Source of the DNA: Steromphala cineraria
Lineage: Eukaryota > Mollusca > Gastropoda > Trochida > Trochidae
NCBI GenBank assembly: GCA_916613615.1
Contig: OU744730.1
Location: 21,020,406 to 21,084,405, forward strand
Direction of reading: 5' to 3'
DNA: 64,000 nucleotides
In this document: in pieces, positions 1-11,668 of the stretch
How the letters are laid out: every line of letters begins with the position of its first letter
How positions within the stretch are numbered: the stretch's first letter is position 1
Translations under genes and position numbers: made by a program
The notes under the pieces: generated by a model
The model's database searches: none
What the model saw: the letters and a program-made list of their open reading frames with translations, nothing else
What the model was told of the DNA's origin: nothing

Positions 1-483
1 ATTTCTTTTTATATCGATGATGATCTGGTGACTTATGGAATAATTAAAGCTTTGAATGGTTTGCTTTTCCTTAATGTACACTGATATCATATAATTAACT
101 AAAATAAGCTAAAAAATAAGATTGTTCACCTTACTATTTTATGATTGTCAAATGGACGCATATCCATCGGTATTCTATAATTGAATATGATTTTTAGCTG
201 AATGTTCCTAATTCGAAAATAGGGTTGGAAACGCGGACCAATTTATCAGTTAACACGATTTTCAAGTGTAACGAACATTTTCAGTATTCAGTTGTCATTC
301 TTTAAAATATATTATTTTACACATGAGTGTCGACAGAGCTTACGGTTCTATTTCATTTTGTTGAAATATCAAATCTCGCAGAGCTCAAGTTTAATATTCA
401 AAAGATCTTCTAGATGTGGCAAGGTTCTATGATAAAGCAAAGGTTGCACGATGTAACCATGGCAAATTATTAGTAAATGATAT
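1..483. other. Gene-free AT-rich sequence
   Basis: I see no open frame with recognisable protein features and no clear repeat structure here. Confidence 0.5.
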
Positions 484-709
484 ACTAAAATCCAAAAGAA
501 ACGTCCCCTCTATATTTGATTCTCGATTCTCGATAAAACAAAAATATATATTCTTTTACCTGAATCAGTGCATTTTGTGCATTTAAGCGATGTGTTTCTT
601 CAGATAGTGCCCCGGTATATATAAAAAAATGGTGTCATTTTTTAATTATCTTTCGTGATTTTTGATGTGTGTGAAAAAATAAAAGGGGACGTTTCTTTTG
701 GATTTTAGT
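484..709. mobile_element. Short TIR element (MITE), TA-rich target
   Basis: Both ends carry the same inverted sequence, ACTAAAATCCAAAAGAAACG continuing to TCCCCT (about 26 bp, perfect), around about 170 bp with no coding capacity. The flanks are TA-rich (TAT at left, TTATA at right), so the exact duplication is uncertain. The inner core CCAAAAGAAAC is also in the TIR of the 1.19 kb element at 9243-10432, which suggests related families. Confidence 0.75.
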
Positions 710-2916
710 TTATATACAACCATAATAATATTGTTGCTAGATGCATTTGTCCTTCAAAATATGCAACCATGAAAAGACTAAAATGGCCATGACTACATGT
801 TTCCTAAACTCTTTTAATATTCAGCACACAACAAATTTACCATCTTTGTAGGATCGCTTTGACTTCTATATACTAAATTTCAGATATGCTAAGTCTCGCT
901 GTCCACGGCCGTCAAAACCGTCTGTTATCGATTTCAAGAAGATCCCTTGTATATCCGTCGGTTCCGTTGCATCATATTGTATAAACTCATAACAAGGGAG
1001 AGATTGCTTTATACGGTTTATTTGATATTTATCCTGTCGTTTCGGAATAAACTTTATTAATTCATTTAGTTTTAAAAATATGAATTTTCGACGTAGTTGT
1101 TGACGACTTATCAAGGATAATCCTTTTCGCTCTGGATTAAATGTTAGATTAAGTCGACTAAAATGTGATGTTGAATGTTGAATTATTGTTATTTTGTTCT
1201 TAAACGTGTGACTACACAAGAAAAGAGTAATCTTTTAAAGCTAATCTTTTAATACGATATCATAAAAAGATGGTTGAATCGTGCCTTTCTACGTTTTGCT
1301 ACAGGACGTTATATAGTGAGTTGGTTCAATAACATGAGCTAATATTACAACAGTTATGTTAAAATGATAGATAATGATGAAGATGGATTGAAATATGTAA
1401 CACATCTTCTGGATTACTTAAGCTGTATTCTCGAGGGAAGTAGTTGAACTATATTCAAATATGAACTAAAATCCATTATCAACTATGAATAAGTTATCAG
1501 CAACATGGATAGTATAGACTCGTCAGATGTTGTTACTGGTATAGAATAAATTAGTATTTTAATGGTGCCTTTTATGATAAGTCAATAACGGGATTCGAAC
1601 CGCAAACCTCTCAATTACGGTATCTAACCTAGAACCAATACGTCAGGCACCTATTGCATGATATAATATTCAACATTCTTAATCACAGTGAAACCTAATA
1701 TTTTGGGTATAATTGAAGCAGAAAATGTTTTATCACTAACCCTTTAAGAGACAAAAAAAAATCGAAAAGGTTTCTTATTAATTGAATATTTTTTCGGTGT
1801 TATGTTCATGTTATAACACTATATGCAAGAGAAATAAAAAATCGTTTGAGATTAGAACCCAGGCCCTCATAGTGAAGTTGACAATTCAAGCCAGCACTGA
1901 ATGCTTTACTATCATCAGTTATGCATAATATCTTCCCAATCTCTAAATTCAGCGTTTGAATTAGACAATTCAACAAATTTACACAAACATCGCGTTTTTT
2001 TGTTTGTCGTTTGGCGTGACTTATTTCAACTCTCCCACTTTAGCTTTTCTATCTAACGTATTGATGCTACAGTAAGTTCAACACCCCTTTTGACATAGTT
2101 GCATTTTAAATGTGTTCTAATTAAAGATATCATATCATTTTTCATTACAAAGACCTAACTTCTTTCGGTATGGTACAAATTTGCTTTAATTGTTTATCAC
2201 GTTTTAAAAAACGACGAGCAGACGACAGGTTGTGGAAAAAAACAAAATGGCGTCATTAGAAGTCTGAGCTCGACAGACTATCAAATCCATTTAAAGTATA
2301 TGGAAATGTCACAGATTTCTAACAACCTAATGTAAAAAATGGGTAGAATATCACCTCATTTCCGCCCAGCTTCGCTTTATTTCAATGACCTCTCAAAATT
2401 GTCAATCAAAAGTATTGATTTAGTCTCAGGATGACATCTTGAAAAATTGCAGCAAGATCTTCCTCAAGCCTCTGACGTCTTAGACCCACAGGACATGATT
2501 ATCCCAACTGTCTCCGCGTGAGGCTTTACGTCGCTTTCATTATCACTGGACTATTTCCACATATCATATAGATATGGACTAACCTTCATAGACTTTTTGT
2601 CAAAAATATATATGTATATGTGCAAACTCATTTTCAAAACTATTAAAGATATTCTACATTATCATTTTCCATGAACTACTTCAATCAACCAAATAGATAT
2701 ATACTTACCTTAATAAATTTTGTTTGTTAAAATATACATGTCCAAACTTTTTTTAAATTTATTCAAGCTTTTTAAACTTTCGCTATCTCAGTACTTCTTC
2801 TATAACTTGTGGACATTTACTTTCATACTTTTCATATATTTATCATTTTATTATATTCTATTATATATTATTTTTATTCACTTTGATTTTGCAATGGTTA
2901 CCAACGATTGTAAGCT
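710..2916. other. Gene-free stretch with tRNA-like or SINE-like fragments
   Basis: No supported gene. A 117-aa minus-strand open frame at 866-1219 shows no domain, repeat or splice context I can recognise. On the minus strand at about 1650-1567 a B-box-like GGTTCGAATCC lies between GGTGCCT and AGGCACC, which could pair as a stem; this may be a SINE head. A second B-box-poor fragment lies near 1855-1900. Confidence 0.4.
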
Positions 2917-3112
2917 TGAAGATGATGAAGGCAATGTTATGGATATACAACTTCTTTATTCAAGTTTGCGACGTTCCGACATAGATACTTAGATGGTTCT
3001 CTTGTTTAAGAACGACACCACTTGCTTGAAAACGACATAAGTATATATGTCGAAACGTCGCAAACTTTAATAAAGAAGTTGTATATCCATTATATTGCCT
3101 TCATCTTCATCT
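2917..3112. repeat. Long inverted repeat (hairpin-forming dispersed element)
   Basis: The left arm runs from GAAGATGATGAAGGCAA through GGATATACAACTTCTTTATT to about 2992. The right arm is its near-exact reverse complement, ending with TTGCCTTCATCTTCATC at 3111. Arms are about 70-75 bp with a 40-50 bp spacer. A short related piece (AATAAAGAAGTTG preceded by a CGAAATGTCGC-like motif) recurs near 27949-27981, so this is a dispersed family. Short open frames overlapping it are not genes. Confidence 0.75.
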
Positions 3113-3791
3113 TTTTTGTTACTTCTAGAATACCCATCTCTAATCTTGATTTACAATACAGAATGGTTACTATATTCATTGTTCTGTGAACTTGGTTTCG
3201 TTTGTGCTTTGTCTGATCATGGGCCAACAATATTTCAATTTGATTCCTATCACTTTCCATTGGATTACTTTTGGAACTTTTTTGTCATTGGTCTATTCAG
3301 AGTTGCAAACGTACATAATCAGAATATTTGTCTAAATTGCACTTTACTATATTTAATCTTTCAATATCCTGGTTCCACGGTGCAGGGTACAAAGCAAGAT
3401 CCATAATACAGTGTAGAGTTGAGGCAGACTTTTTTCAAAACTTTTGTATTTTTCATGATTATCCCTCTGTAAGTATGACCGAGCTTTTATATTTGTCGAA
3501 AGATCGTTGAAAATTTTTTCCCACAGGTTCAGGACTATGTTTTAACTATACCGATTATGTATTGTCCCTTGGATATATATTTTTTTCAAAACTCGTTTTA
3601 ATTTTTTAAAAGGTTTTCACAACTTTTAAAACCATTTTGCGGGTATTTCAAGATTACTTACTGAATTTTAAGTATTTAATTTGCATTCCTTTCATAGATA
3701 TATTCTTACAACTAATGTATTACGTAATGCAGATCTAAGCCAAAGCAGATAGAAATCAAAATAAAGCAAAGACAAAAACTAACCGTTTGCC
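3113..3791. other. Gene-free AT-rich stretch
   Basis: A plus-strand open frame of 103 aa at 3095-3406 overlaps the hairpin arm and has no recognisable domain. Nothing else is supported. Confidence 0.45.
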
Positions 3792-3796
3792 AAAGG

Positions 3797-3893
3797 CAAG
3801 GCAAGGCAAGGCAAGGCACGGCAAGGCAAGGCAAGGCAAGGCAAGGCAAGGCAAGGCAAGGCAAGGCAAGGCAAGGCAAGGCAAGGCAAGGCA
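3797..3893. repeat. (AAGGC)n pentanucleotide microsatellite
   Basis: About 19 copies of AAGGC with one interruption (GCACGGC near 3818). On the minus strand it reads as repeated Ala-Leu-Pro-Cys-Leu in two overlapping frames, which explains the open frames there; they are not genes. Confidence 0.95.
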
Positions 3894-5657
3894 AAGTAAA
3901 TGGTAAACATCGAACAGCAAAATATAGTGAAAAACGAAACAAACCAAATAAAAGAAGATTAGAACCAACCAAAACAAAACCAAACAAATTAAGCCAAGCA
4001 TGTCCATGAAAACCACCGATTAAAAACAAAAATTTATTACAAAAACATATATCGTTTGCAAGACGATGCAAATAAAAAGCGACAGATATATGTGATATAT
4101 TGAAAACTGCTTGGTAAAAGAAAGCAAAAAAGACACAGCATCAACGTATACACATAATGCATGCAGTTCCCTGTACCAAATCATATATATACATATCATT
4201 CTACTGCAGAGAATAAAGCAAGTAAATCAAAATACAATACAAAACATCCAAAATACAATATGCACAAAATAACAGCAACCAAGCACCTAATAACATGCAA
4301 AGCGAGGAAAAGTCAAGCTCTACAAGATAATGCAAGGCTTCAGAAAGAACATCCGTGTAAATCACTCTCATACTACGTTAACTACACATATCGTAACATA
4401 AAATACATGAAACTAGAAAAAAATAAACATTTTGTAATAATTTACTTCAAAAAAATTCCTCAGTTTGGTTCTGTCGATCTGCCAGTTTCAATTTGAACCA
4501 TTATCAGATGCTATTAAGGTTCGAGGCGAAAAAATGAGATTTCCAGTCCATAGCTGTTGGTAATTTATTGGTTCCAGGGTCTCACTTCGTAAAATTAGCG
4601 GATAGTCACCGATGGTACTTTCCTCTGCGACTGTTCTTCGCGCTGATGACTTTATCGATTTTTATCATGTCAAATGCTGGTTTTGTCATAAAATCGGATT
4701 TACTATTTGCTAAATATCGATTATGTTTGAGGTCAAGTCTCTTAGGACAGCAGCGAGAGGTTAGGAAAAATAGTTTGGTCTCAAATAGTCAATATTAGAG
4801 AACTTCTTTGCGTCATCTGTTACTCCGCTAGATGTAATAGATCAGAGGAATGGTGATCTGTCTTCATAGTGAATTGTGTTTTATGAAATCTTGCACTGAA
4901 CTCTCGAGGATGTTAAATTGCATTTTGTTAGAATAAAAATGAATTATAAATTAGAATGTATACGTAATGTTTCTTAACCATTCGTGAAAATGTATATAGT
5001 ATATTGAACATTTTGAGCGAATTCTATAAGTATTTCATAAATTAACATGACCATAGCAGAGGGTGGTTTATGTAAAATATTGCTAAAAGAGCCACTCCGT
5101 AAAGTTCAACGTTAATGGCATAATTTTTGGTATTAATTCTAACGTCTTACGTAGTCATTTCCAAATGCCAATTATCATTTCCTTCAAAAATTTATACTCC
5201 TTGCTCAGATTCCACTATTTGTAAAGTTTTGCATATGTGAACCCAGACAACTCACGGAGTGGCTCTGGTTGGTGGACCTTGATTTTCGTCGAAGTCTGAT
5301 AGAAGAGTTGGTAAACTGTTGGTACAGTCAATGCCAATTTACTACACCGTATTCAAACATTGATTGAGAGAGCTATAACACTCTGAACTTAAACGTTGCT
5401 ACTGTGAAAACAAAGAAGTTGATCATCAATAAAATATCGTTGTTTTTCAACTTTTTATATCAATTTCGAGAATCTTGAAACAGAAATATACATGATATGC
5501 ACATGCAACAGTCTTGTGATCATGGTCTATATACAAATGAGAAGCTTTGATTAGCAATATAATCTTGCTGGAAGTAGTATCACGTTTTAAAAGGATGAAG
5601 TGCATGAAACTCACCAAACGTCAAACAAATATTTTCAAGGCAGTTAGGTTAATAAAC
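3894..5657. other. Gene-free stretch
   Basis: A-rich low-complexity sequence to about 4470, then ordinary AT-rich sequence. The open frames at 4161-4496 and 4568-4798 show no recognisable domain or splice partners. Confidence 0.45.
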
Positions 5658-6080
5658 TATAATAATAATAACAATGGATAGCTTTTATATAGCGCTAAAT
5701 CTCCGCATTGCAGACTCAGAGCGCTCCATGCTCCATTACCCTGGTCTAACCCAAGCTGACATATATGTCGCTAGAAGGTCATCACCAACACAACTCTTTA
5801 CCAGGTACCCATTTCCTGCTGGGTGAACAGAGGCACACTTTGAATAAAATCACTTTCCCAGGGTGACACCACAAGTCTCTCAACTTGTGTCTCAACTTGT
5901 GTCTCAGTATGGGTCAGAGAATCAACTCTTCAAACTCTCAGTTTATTCAGCAGTGAGCGAGTAACCCACTCTTACAGCGAGCCGCGGCCGTTGTTGCTGA
6001 ACTTTACTGATTGTGGTCGACTGAGCATTGCACAGGACCACGTGACAGTAGGAGAATGCTGTTCCTTCCTGTCATTTAAA
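5658..6080 (-). mobile_element. SINE-like dispersed element, copy 1, with LINE-type 3' tail
   Basis: Read on the minus strand it begins near CTGTCACGTGGTCCTGTGCA and contains GTTGATTCTCTGACCC and GGAAATGGGTACCTGGTAAA. It ends in GAGCGCTCTGAGTCTGCAAT, TAGCGCTATATAAAAGC and a (TTA)n tail at 5658-5670. A diverged copy lacking the tail lies on the plus strand at 56130-56455. No coding capacity. The tail resembles the 3' end of the LINE at 42172-43038. Confidence 0.7.
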
Positions 6081-8045
6081 GTTCATGCTAGGGATAGAGT
6101 CAGTGGTAGTAGCACTCTCTCACAAGTTCTTATGCGAACGTACATTTGATAAGCTACGCAAACCATTTCAATAACGAACATGATTGCGATGTTGACACTA
6201 AAATGGTCACAAGAAGTTTTTGCTTGATACTTGATTATTTACTCTTCGAGTTGAATAGTGAGATGTTTGACCCTCGGTAGATAAAACGTGTGGCATCAAC
6301 TACCTTTGAAATGATCTCCTTTCTGTAACAGGCATTTCTGAAATAAAAATTAAATTTTAAAAACTATTATTTTTAGGATAAAAGTGAAAGAAACTAATCA
6401 AAACTATTGTCCCTTAAAGATAGTACGAAGCATGCTTTTTTAGTACTATCATGTAGTCAAACGATTTCGACCTTTTGGAAAAATATGGATTTCACAGGTG
6501 ACATGCAAAATGTTCGTAGACGTATATTTCTGGATTCTTTAAAACACTCTTGAAAGTATTTCCATATACAACAATTTCCTGTTATGTTTTACTCATTGTT
6601 ATATGTAAAGCAATAATTAACTACATAAAGTGTACGAAAATAATCGTATATTTTTCCTAAACAAAGATAACACAGTGTAAATCATTAGTGGCTGTTCAAA
6701 TATCTTCATGACAATGGTTAAAATGTTCAATTCATTCAAAGTTTGGTTAATAAGAAAGTCTAACAAGATTATCATTTGTTATCGTAGTTGTTAGACGTTG
6801 GTTTAAACATTCTTAATGTTTAGTACATTGGTTGATTTTAAACATTAATAGCGTATTTGTTCGTGTAAGTCCATAATAGTTTTAAATTTTAATTGTTCGT
6901 AATACCGCAGCTTATAAGTGTACATTTCAGATTAAAAACGACATTGTTTACTTAAGTTTTGTGAAAGTAAGCGAAGGTTCTCTGGAAAGTTTCTTTTGGA
7001 TTAATTACCTCTGACGATAGAAACCGATTCCATTTTGAGGAAACGCCCTTGGCTTCTGATAGCACACTATCAGTTGTTACACTCAAATCTCACTGTTTTT
7101 CAAAAGCTATCAGTTTGAAATCTAACTAATGTAATGATTAATTCGTGTGAAAATTCTCAGTAGTTAAATATTCTCAAATTCAATCTTTCAAGCACCAATC
7201 TCATTTTTCAAAAACGGAAACCATTTCCAACTTGGCAAGATAAAATTATGTATTTTCGGTTCATGACTACACTTATGTATAAAGCATATGGACCAAACAA
7301 GATGCTTTTCGCAATAAATGAAATAAAAAATCTCAGATCATTATTTAATCAGTAAATACGACCCATCAGGATATCTATGAGTTATCAGCTAGGGTCGATC
7401 TTAGGACTCGACATATCGTTTTCTAATTAACTGGCCCCTATCTGTTCGGATCAGAAACAGTCCCGTGATTGCTCCGTGCATCAGTTATTCCCATTGGACA
7501 CATCCATATAGCAATAAATTTAGGCAGTCATGGATGTTCCACAAGCCATCTTATAGACTTCGCCATCGACTCCTTTCTCTTGTTTCTCGTATGTACAGTG
7601 TACTACCGTTTGTTATGCTTTATCTGTGAAGAGGTCGAGTAAATAGAGGAGTGCATAAATATTAGTATTTCCCGAGCGAGAGCGAGGAATATCCTGATAT
7701 TTAGGCACGAGTGCCGTATACATGTACATATTATGTCATGTGCACGAATATAGTATTATGTTTATAACCGTAGAGGCGAAATTAAAGAAAATACACCAAA
7801 TCTACTTGCTGAGCTTAGACGGACTATAGAACGTTACGTAACATGAGAACCATGACGTCAAAGCATCGTTTACAACATTACGTGACAATGAAAAACTAAT
7901 GTTGCATTGGGGCATCATATGACGAATATGATCCCCGATATGACTGCCCTCGTAGGTAATATTACTAATATATGCTTTTATTCTTACTTTCATGAAAGGA
8001 CCATGCTGGCATAGATAAATATTCTCTAAATAAGTCTCTGCAGTG
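6081..8045. other. Gene-free AT-rich stretch
   Basis: No recognisable gene. A short motif at 7672-7715 (CGAGCGAGAGCGAGGAATAT, then GGCACGAGTGCC) resembles the end of the palindromic family at 25011-25154, but only in part. Confidence 0.4.
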
Positions 8046-8270
8046 AAAAACACTAAGGTTCCCCAGGTGTTTTTTCTTGCAGTGAAAAACATTTAGGTTC
8101 ACCAGGTGTTTTTTCTTGCAGTGCAAAACATTTAGGTTCGTCAGGTGTTTTTTCTTTCCGTGAAAAACATTTAGGTTCCCCAGGTGTTTTCCTTTGCAAT
8201 GAAAAACATTTAGGTTCCCCAGGTGGTTTTTTATTCTTGCAGTGAAAAACACTAAGGTTCCAAGGCCTTC
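8046..8270. repeat. 39-bp tandem repeat, about six copies
   Basis: The unit contains CCAGGTGTTTTTTCTTGCAG followed by TGAAAAACATTTAGGTTCC. Two minus-strand open frames read it as a 13-residue repeat (LGNLNVFHCKKKH type). Those frames come from the repeat and are not supported as genes. Confidence 0.85.
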
Positions 8271-8287
8271 TCCTTCTAAACCAAATA

Positions 8288-8361
8288 CCAAGTTTAGCGT
8301 TTGCGCACTGATATGAAAGTAACCAAATTTCGCGAACGAAGTGCGCAAACGCTAAACTTGG
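8288..8361. repeat. Perfect 21-bp inverted repeat next to the 39-bp array
   Basis: The left arm at 8288-8308 (CCAAGTTTAGCGTTTGCGCA and one more base) matches the reverse complement of 8341-8361 exactly, around a 32-bp spacer. With the adjacent tandem array it looks like part of a non-autonomous mobile element. Confidence 0.8.
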
Positions 8362-8790
8362 AGTTTGTCTAAACATACTGCCGACAGCAATATCACAGTG
8401 AATGCGTCGTAAATCCAAAACAATCTCACTTTATGTTATAAATGATATCTTCTTAACCCCTTTTTTCCTCCTATTTTAAAAAAGTTTTTTATTCATTATT
8501 TTCAAATAGACATTTCATCATTTACAATGCCGATTTAAAATAATTTCATGACAAATCTTTATCAAATATATGAGCAAGGATTTAAACCAAGGCTGTCATC
8601 TGCTATCAGTTGGAGTTTTTTAACATGGCGAATCTCTCTAATATTTCCTATCCGTCAGAGCACGGTACAAATTAACTTGCGCACACATCGCTTATCATGG
8701 CTCCAATCGGTCTGCAGCTAGTCCGGTTCGTCTCCATCGTCAATGACAGTAAAGCATCCTCTCAGCAAGACAAAGTTTTACCACAGGTTT
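8362..8790. other. Gene-free stretch
   Basis: Ordinary AT-rich sequence; nothing supported. Confidence 0.4.
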
Positions 8791-8794
8791 CGGC

Positions 8795-9240
8795 AAATGA
8801 CCAATGCTCTATGACTTCTTCACATCTTTATATAGTTCTGAGACAACTCAAATATTGGTCATTGCTACTGTGAGATATGTGATACCCAACATCAGTATCA
8901 CCTTTTGTGACGATGTCATGTTAGTATTTTAGGTGTCCATATGACCGGTCCTCATAGATTTTCTTCACATTGTATAAAGTTTTTAGATAATCATTTCTTG
9001 ATCATTTGTCACTGTTAGATAGTTGAACACACCAGTATCAGCTTTGTGACGATGTCCTATTTGCGTCTTAGGTGACCAAATGACCATTACTCTATGTCTT
9101 CCTCCCATTGTATATAGTTCTTGGCTATTTACTGCTGTATATAGTTGTTATATGAAACACACCAGTATCCCCTGTGTGGCGATATCATGTTAGCATCTTA
9201 GGTGACCAAATGACCATTACTCTATGTCTTCCTCCCATTG
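8795..9240. repeat. Satellite-like array, left block (unit about 125-145 bp)
   Basis: Recurring motifs in fixed order: CACCAGTATC..TTTGTGACGATGTC, ATCTTAGGTGACCAAATGAC, TATATAGTTCTTGG and GTCATTTGCTACTG. Three degenerate units lie here; the array resumes at 10433 after an inserted element. Confidence 0.8.
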
Positions 9241-9242
9241 TA

Positions 9243-10432
9243 AACTGAATACCAAAAGAAACTTTACAATTTTAAAACTGAAATTTCGAAAACGATCTCA
9301 TATTTACATTTTCATTTAAGGTGGCAATGAAATAGTTGAAACCCACACTTTCAAGTTGAAAACTTTTAATTGAGCAATATTCATGCATTTTTGCAGAAAT
9401 GGCAAAAATGTCATAATCATGTGAGGTTTCTGCTGAAACCAATTGACGTGACGAACAAGTTTGATAACTGTTCATAATGAATGTTTGTCACTCCAAAAGT
9501 GAAAAAAACACCTTTAAAGCAGTAAACGGTAAAGCAAAAATATCGCAAATCCCCTCTGAAATTTACAAAATTGATCAAAAACAGCCCTTTTTACAAGAAT
9601 CGGTAGTGTTCCTTCATTTCTAATGGTAACTTGATCCGGCTATACAGACATGTTGTGAGGATTGCTGACAACCCTGAAACACAAAAAACAGTTGTTTTTT
9701 CACTGCATGAGAGCCGATATCTGTGACGTTAGACCACCGCCAACGTTTTCTCTTAGTGACGTCAGAGATAACAAACATCAAAGGTCGGCATGTTGTTATG
9801 TTCTCGTGCACTTTATGAACTTGGACAGATCTAATCAGAGCTCATCGACTGCTAAGTTGACAGCTATTGGTCACTAAACATCGAAACATGGCAATTTCAT
9901 TCGAAGTTATAACGTCAGAATTGGCATGCAATAACATGATTTAATTGCGATTGTTGAGCTCTAAAGGCTAGTTACCATTTGTACGACTCAAAGATGTGTC
10001 AATATGACAAGTAAGACTTGTGTCCACACATTCCCATTTATGGAAAAGCTTCGATGCAGACAAAATGTAAAGTTGAACCTGCTGGCAGCAAACGTATTTT
10101 GACGTTTGACCTTTTTGGTTACTCATGGCAGATTTGGAACTTATAACACTCGGGCTGCTCAAACCTGGTACTAAAGTAGCACATTTTAGTACTTTAACGA
10201 AATTATTGCGAAAACATCATTTCAACGAACGTCTGAACAACCAAAATTTGACCCCTGCCCACTTCAGATCAAATAAGTGCAAAACTGGGTTTCCCACCTT
10301 TAATTTGGATTCGCTGGTTGTTTAAACAAATGATTGATTATTAAGAGGTACTTTGTTTTAAATTTCTATCGTTTTTCATTCTTCAATCAGAATCATTACA
10401 AAATGGTGCAAAGTTTCTTTTGGTATTCAGTT
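9243..10432. mobile_element. 1.19 kb non-autonomous TIR transposon flanked by TA, inside the satellite
   Basis: Ends are inverted: AACTGAATACCAAAAGAAAC plus TTT at left, matched at right by AAAGTTTCTTTTGGTATTCA then GTT. TA flanks both sides (9241-9242, 10433-10434). Joining the flanks restores CCCATTG-TATATAGTTC, the satellite sequence seen next to it, so the TA is a true target duplication as in Tc1/mariner elements. The inside has open frames of at most 71 aa with no transposase motif, so it is non-autonomous. It shares the TIR core CCAAAAGAAAC with the element at 484-709. Confidence 0.85.
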
Positions 10433-11290
10433 TATATAGTTCTTGGTCATTTACTGCTGTATAAAGTTGATATATGAAACATACCAGTATCCTCTTTGTG
10501 ACGATGTGATGTTGGCATCTTAGGTGATTAAATGAACAATCAAAGACTTCTTTACATCGTATATAGGTTTAAGATAATTCATTTATTGGTCATTTGCTAC
10601 TGTGAACACACCAGTATCAGATATCGATGTGATGTTAGTATCTTAGGTGACCAAGTGACCAATACTCGATGTGATGTTAGTATCTTAGGTGACCAAGTGA
10701 CTATTACTCGATGGGATGTTAGCATCTTAGGTGACCAAGTGACCATTACTCGATGTCATGTTAGCATGTTAGGTGACCAAGTGACCAATACTCGATGTCA
10801 TGTTAGCATCTTAGGTGACCAAATGACCAATACTCGATATCATGTTAGCATTTTAGGTGACCAAGTGACCATTACTCGCTGTCTTCCTACCAGTGTATAA
10901 AGGCTCCTCAATTCTTGGTCATTTGCTACTGTAAGATATATGAAACACAACATTATAGGCTTTGTGAAAAAGTCATTTTAGAATCGTAGGTGACCAAACG
11001 ACAAGTCCTCGATAACTTCTTTACACTGTATATAGTTCTTAGATACTTCAATTCCTGGCCATTTGCTACTGAAAGATATATGATACACACCAATATCACC
11101 TTTGTGAAAATGTTATATGAGCATCCTAGGTGACAAAATGAGTCCTCGATAACTGCTTTACATCGTGTATATAGTTCTTAGATAATTAAATTATTGGTCA
11201 TTTGTCACTGTTAGATAACTGAAACAGTTTAACCTGTGTGATTATGTCAAACTAGCATCCTAGGTGACCAAATGATTAATCCTCGGTAAC
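10433..11290. repeat. Satellite-like array, right block
   Basis: The block continues the array of 8795-9240 with the same motif order. It includes an internal expansion of a 42-bp subunit at about 10625-10880. Confidence 0.8.
10625..10880. repeat. 42-bp tandem subrepeat, six copies
   Basis: The unit contains CGATGTGATGTTAGTATCTT followed by AGGTGACCAAGTGACCATTACT. A plus-strand open frame (10532-10900) reads it as 14-residue repeats (VSILGDQVTITRC type). The frame stays open because 42 is a multiple of three, so it is not taken as a gene. Confidence 0.85.
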
Positions 11291-11308
11291 TTCATTCAGA
11301 TTTCTTAA

Positions 11309-11664
11309 AGGGGCAGTAGCACGTTTTTTTACTCTTATATATTTTCAATTTACGAGTACAAGAGTACGTTAATGCTAAATGTATTACTTTGATATTGTCA
11401 AAAATCTCAATACACAAACCAATCATCAATAGTCAGAGAACAAAGAGTACACATTCACATAAAGTCCATTGGCTGCCATTTTTGTGTGAAGACCTTTAAT
11501 TCATCTTGTGTATGAAAAAGGAATCGCATGACTGAACTTTTTATTATATATTTGATTTATTAATGCTTCATTTTGTTTAAATAAACTGTCTTTCAATTGG
11601 AATCACTAATTTTTATTTTCCTGACATCATCTTTTATTCTCCCTAAATGCGTGCTACTGCCCCT
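11309..11664. mobile_element. piggyBac-type MITE, copy A
   Basis: The 356-bp element begins AGGGGCAGTAGCACGTTTTT and ends CGTGCTACTGCCCCT, with TTAA on each side (11305-11308, 11665-11668). Perfect TTAA flanks and no coding capacity fit a piggyBac-derived MITE. Related copies lie at 13179-13490 and 48141-48496. Confidence 0.88.
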
Positions 11665-11668
11665 TTAA

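Noticed and set aside
866..1219. 117-aa minus-strand open frame
   Set aside because: No recognisable motif, no splice partners, AT-rich codon use like chance sequence. It cannot be excluded as an orphan exon.
1567..1655. tRNA gene on the minus strand
   Set aside because: A B-box and a 7-bp terminal pairing are present, but the length is about 89 nt and no anticodon stem could be drawn. SINE remnant or chance is more likely.
3712..4071. 119-aa and 86-aa minus-strand open frames with Ala-Leu-Pro-Cys-Leu repeats
   Set aside because: They are two readings of the same AAGGC microsatellite. A 5-bp repeat without stops opens several frames at once.
7965..8418. Overlapping minus frames of 127 and 121 aa with 13-residue repeats
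   Set aside because: Both read the same 39-bp array in different frames, with no independent coding evidence.
10625..10880. Regular repeats resembling a CRISPR array
   Set aside because: Units are contiguous tandem copies without unique spacers, in an intron-bearing animal genome.
10532..10900. 122-aa frame of 14-residue repeats, like a repeat protein
   Set aside because: The repeat is a 42-bp satellite subunit embedded in a longer satellite. Frame openness follows from unit length, and no start context or splice partners are seen.
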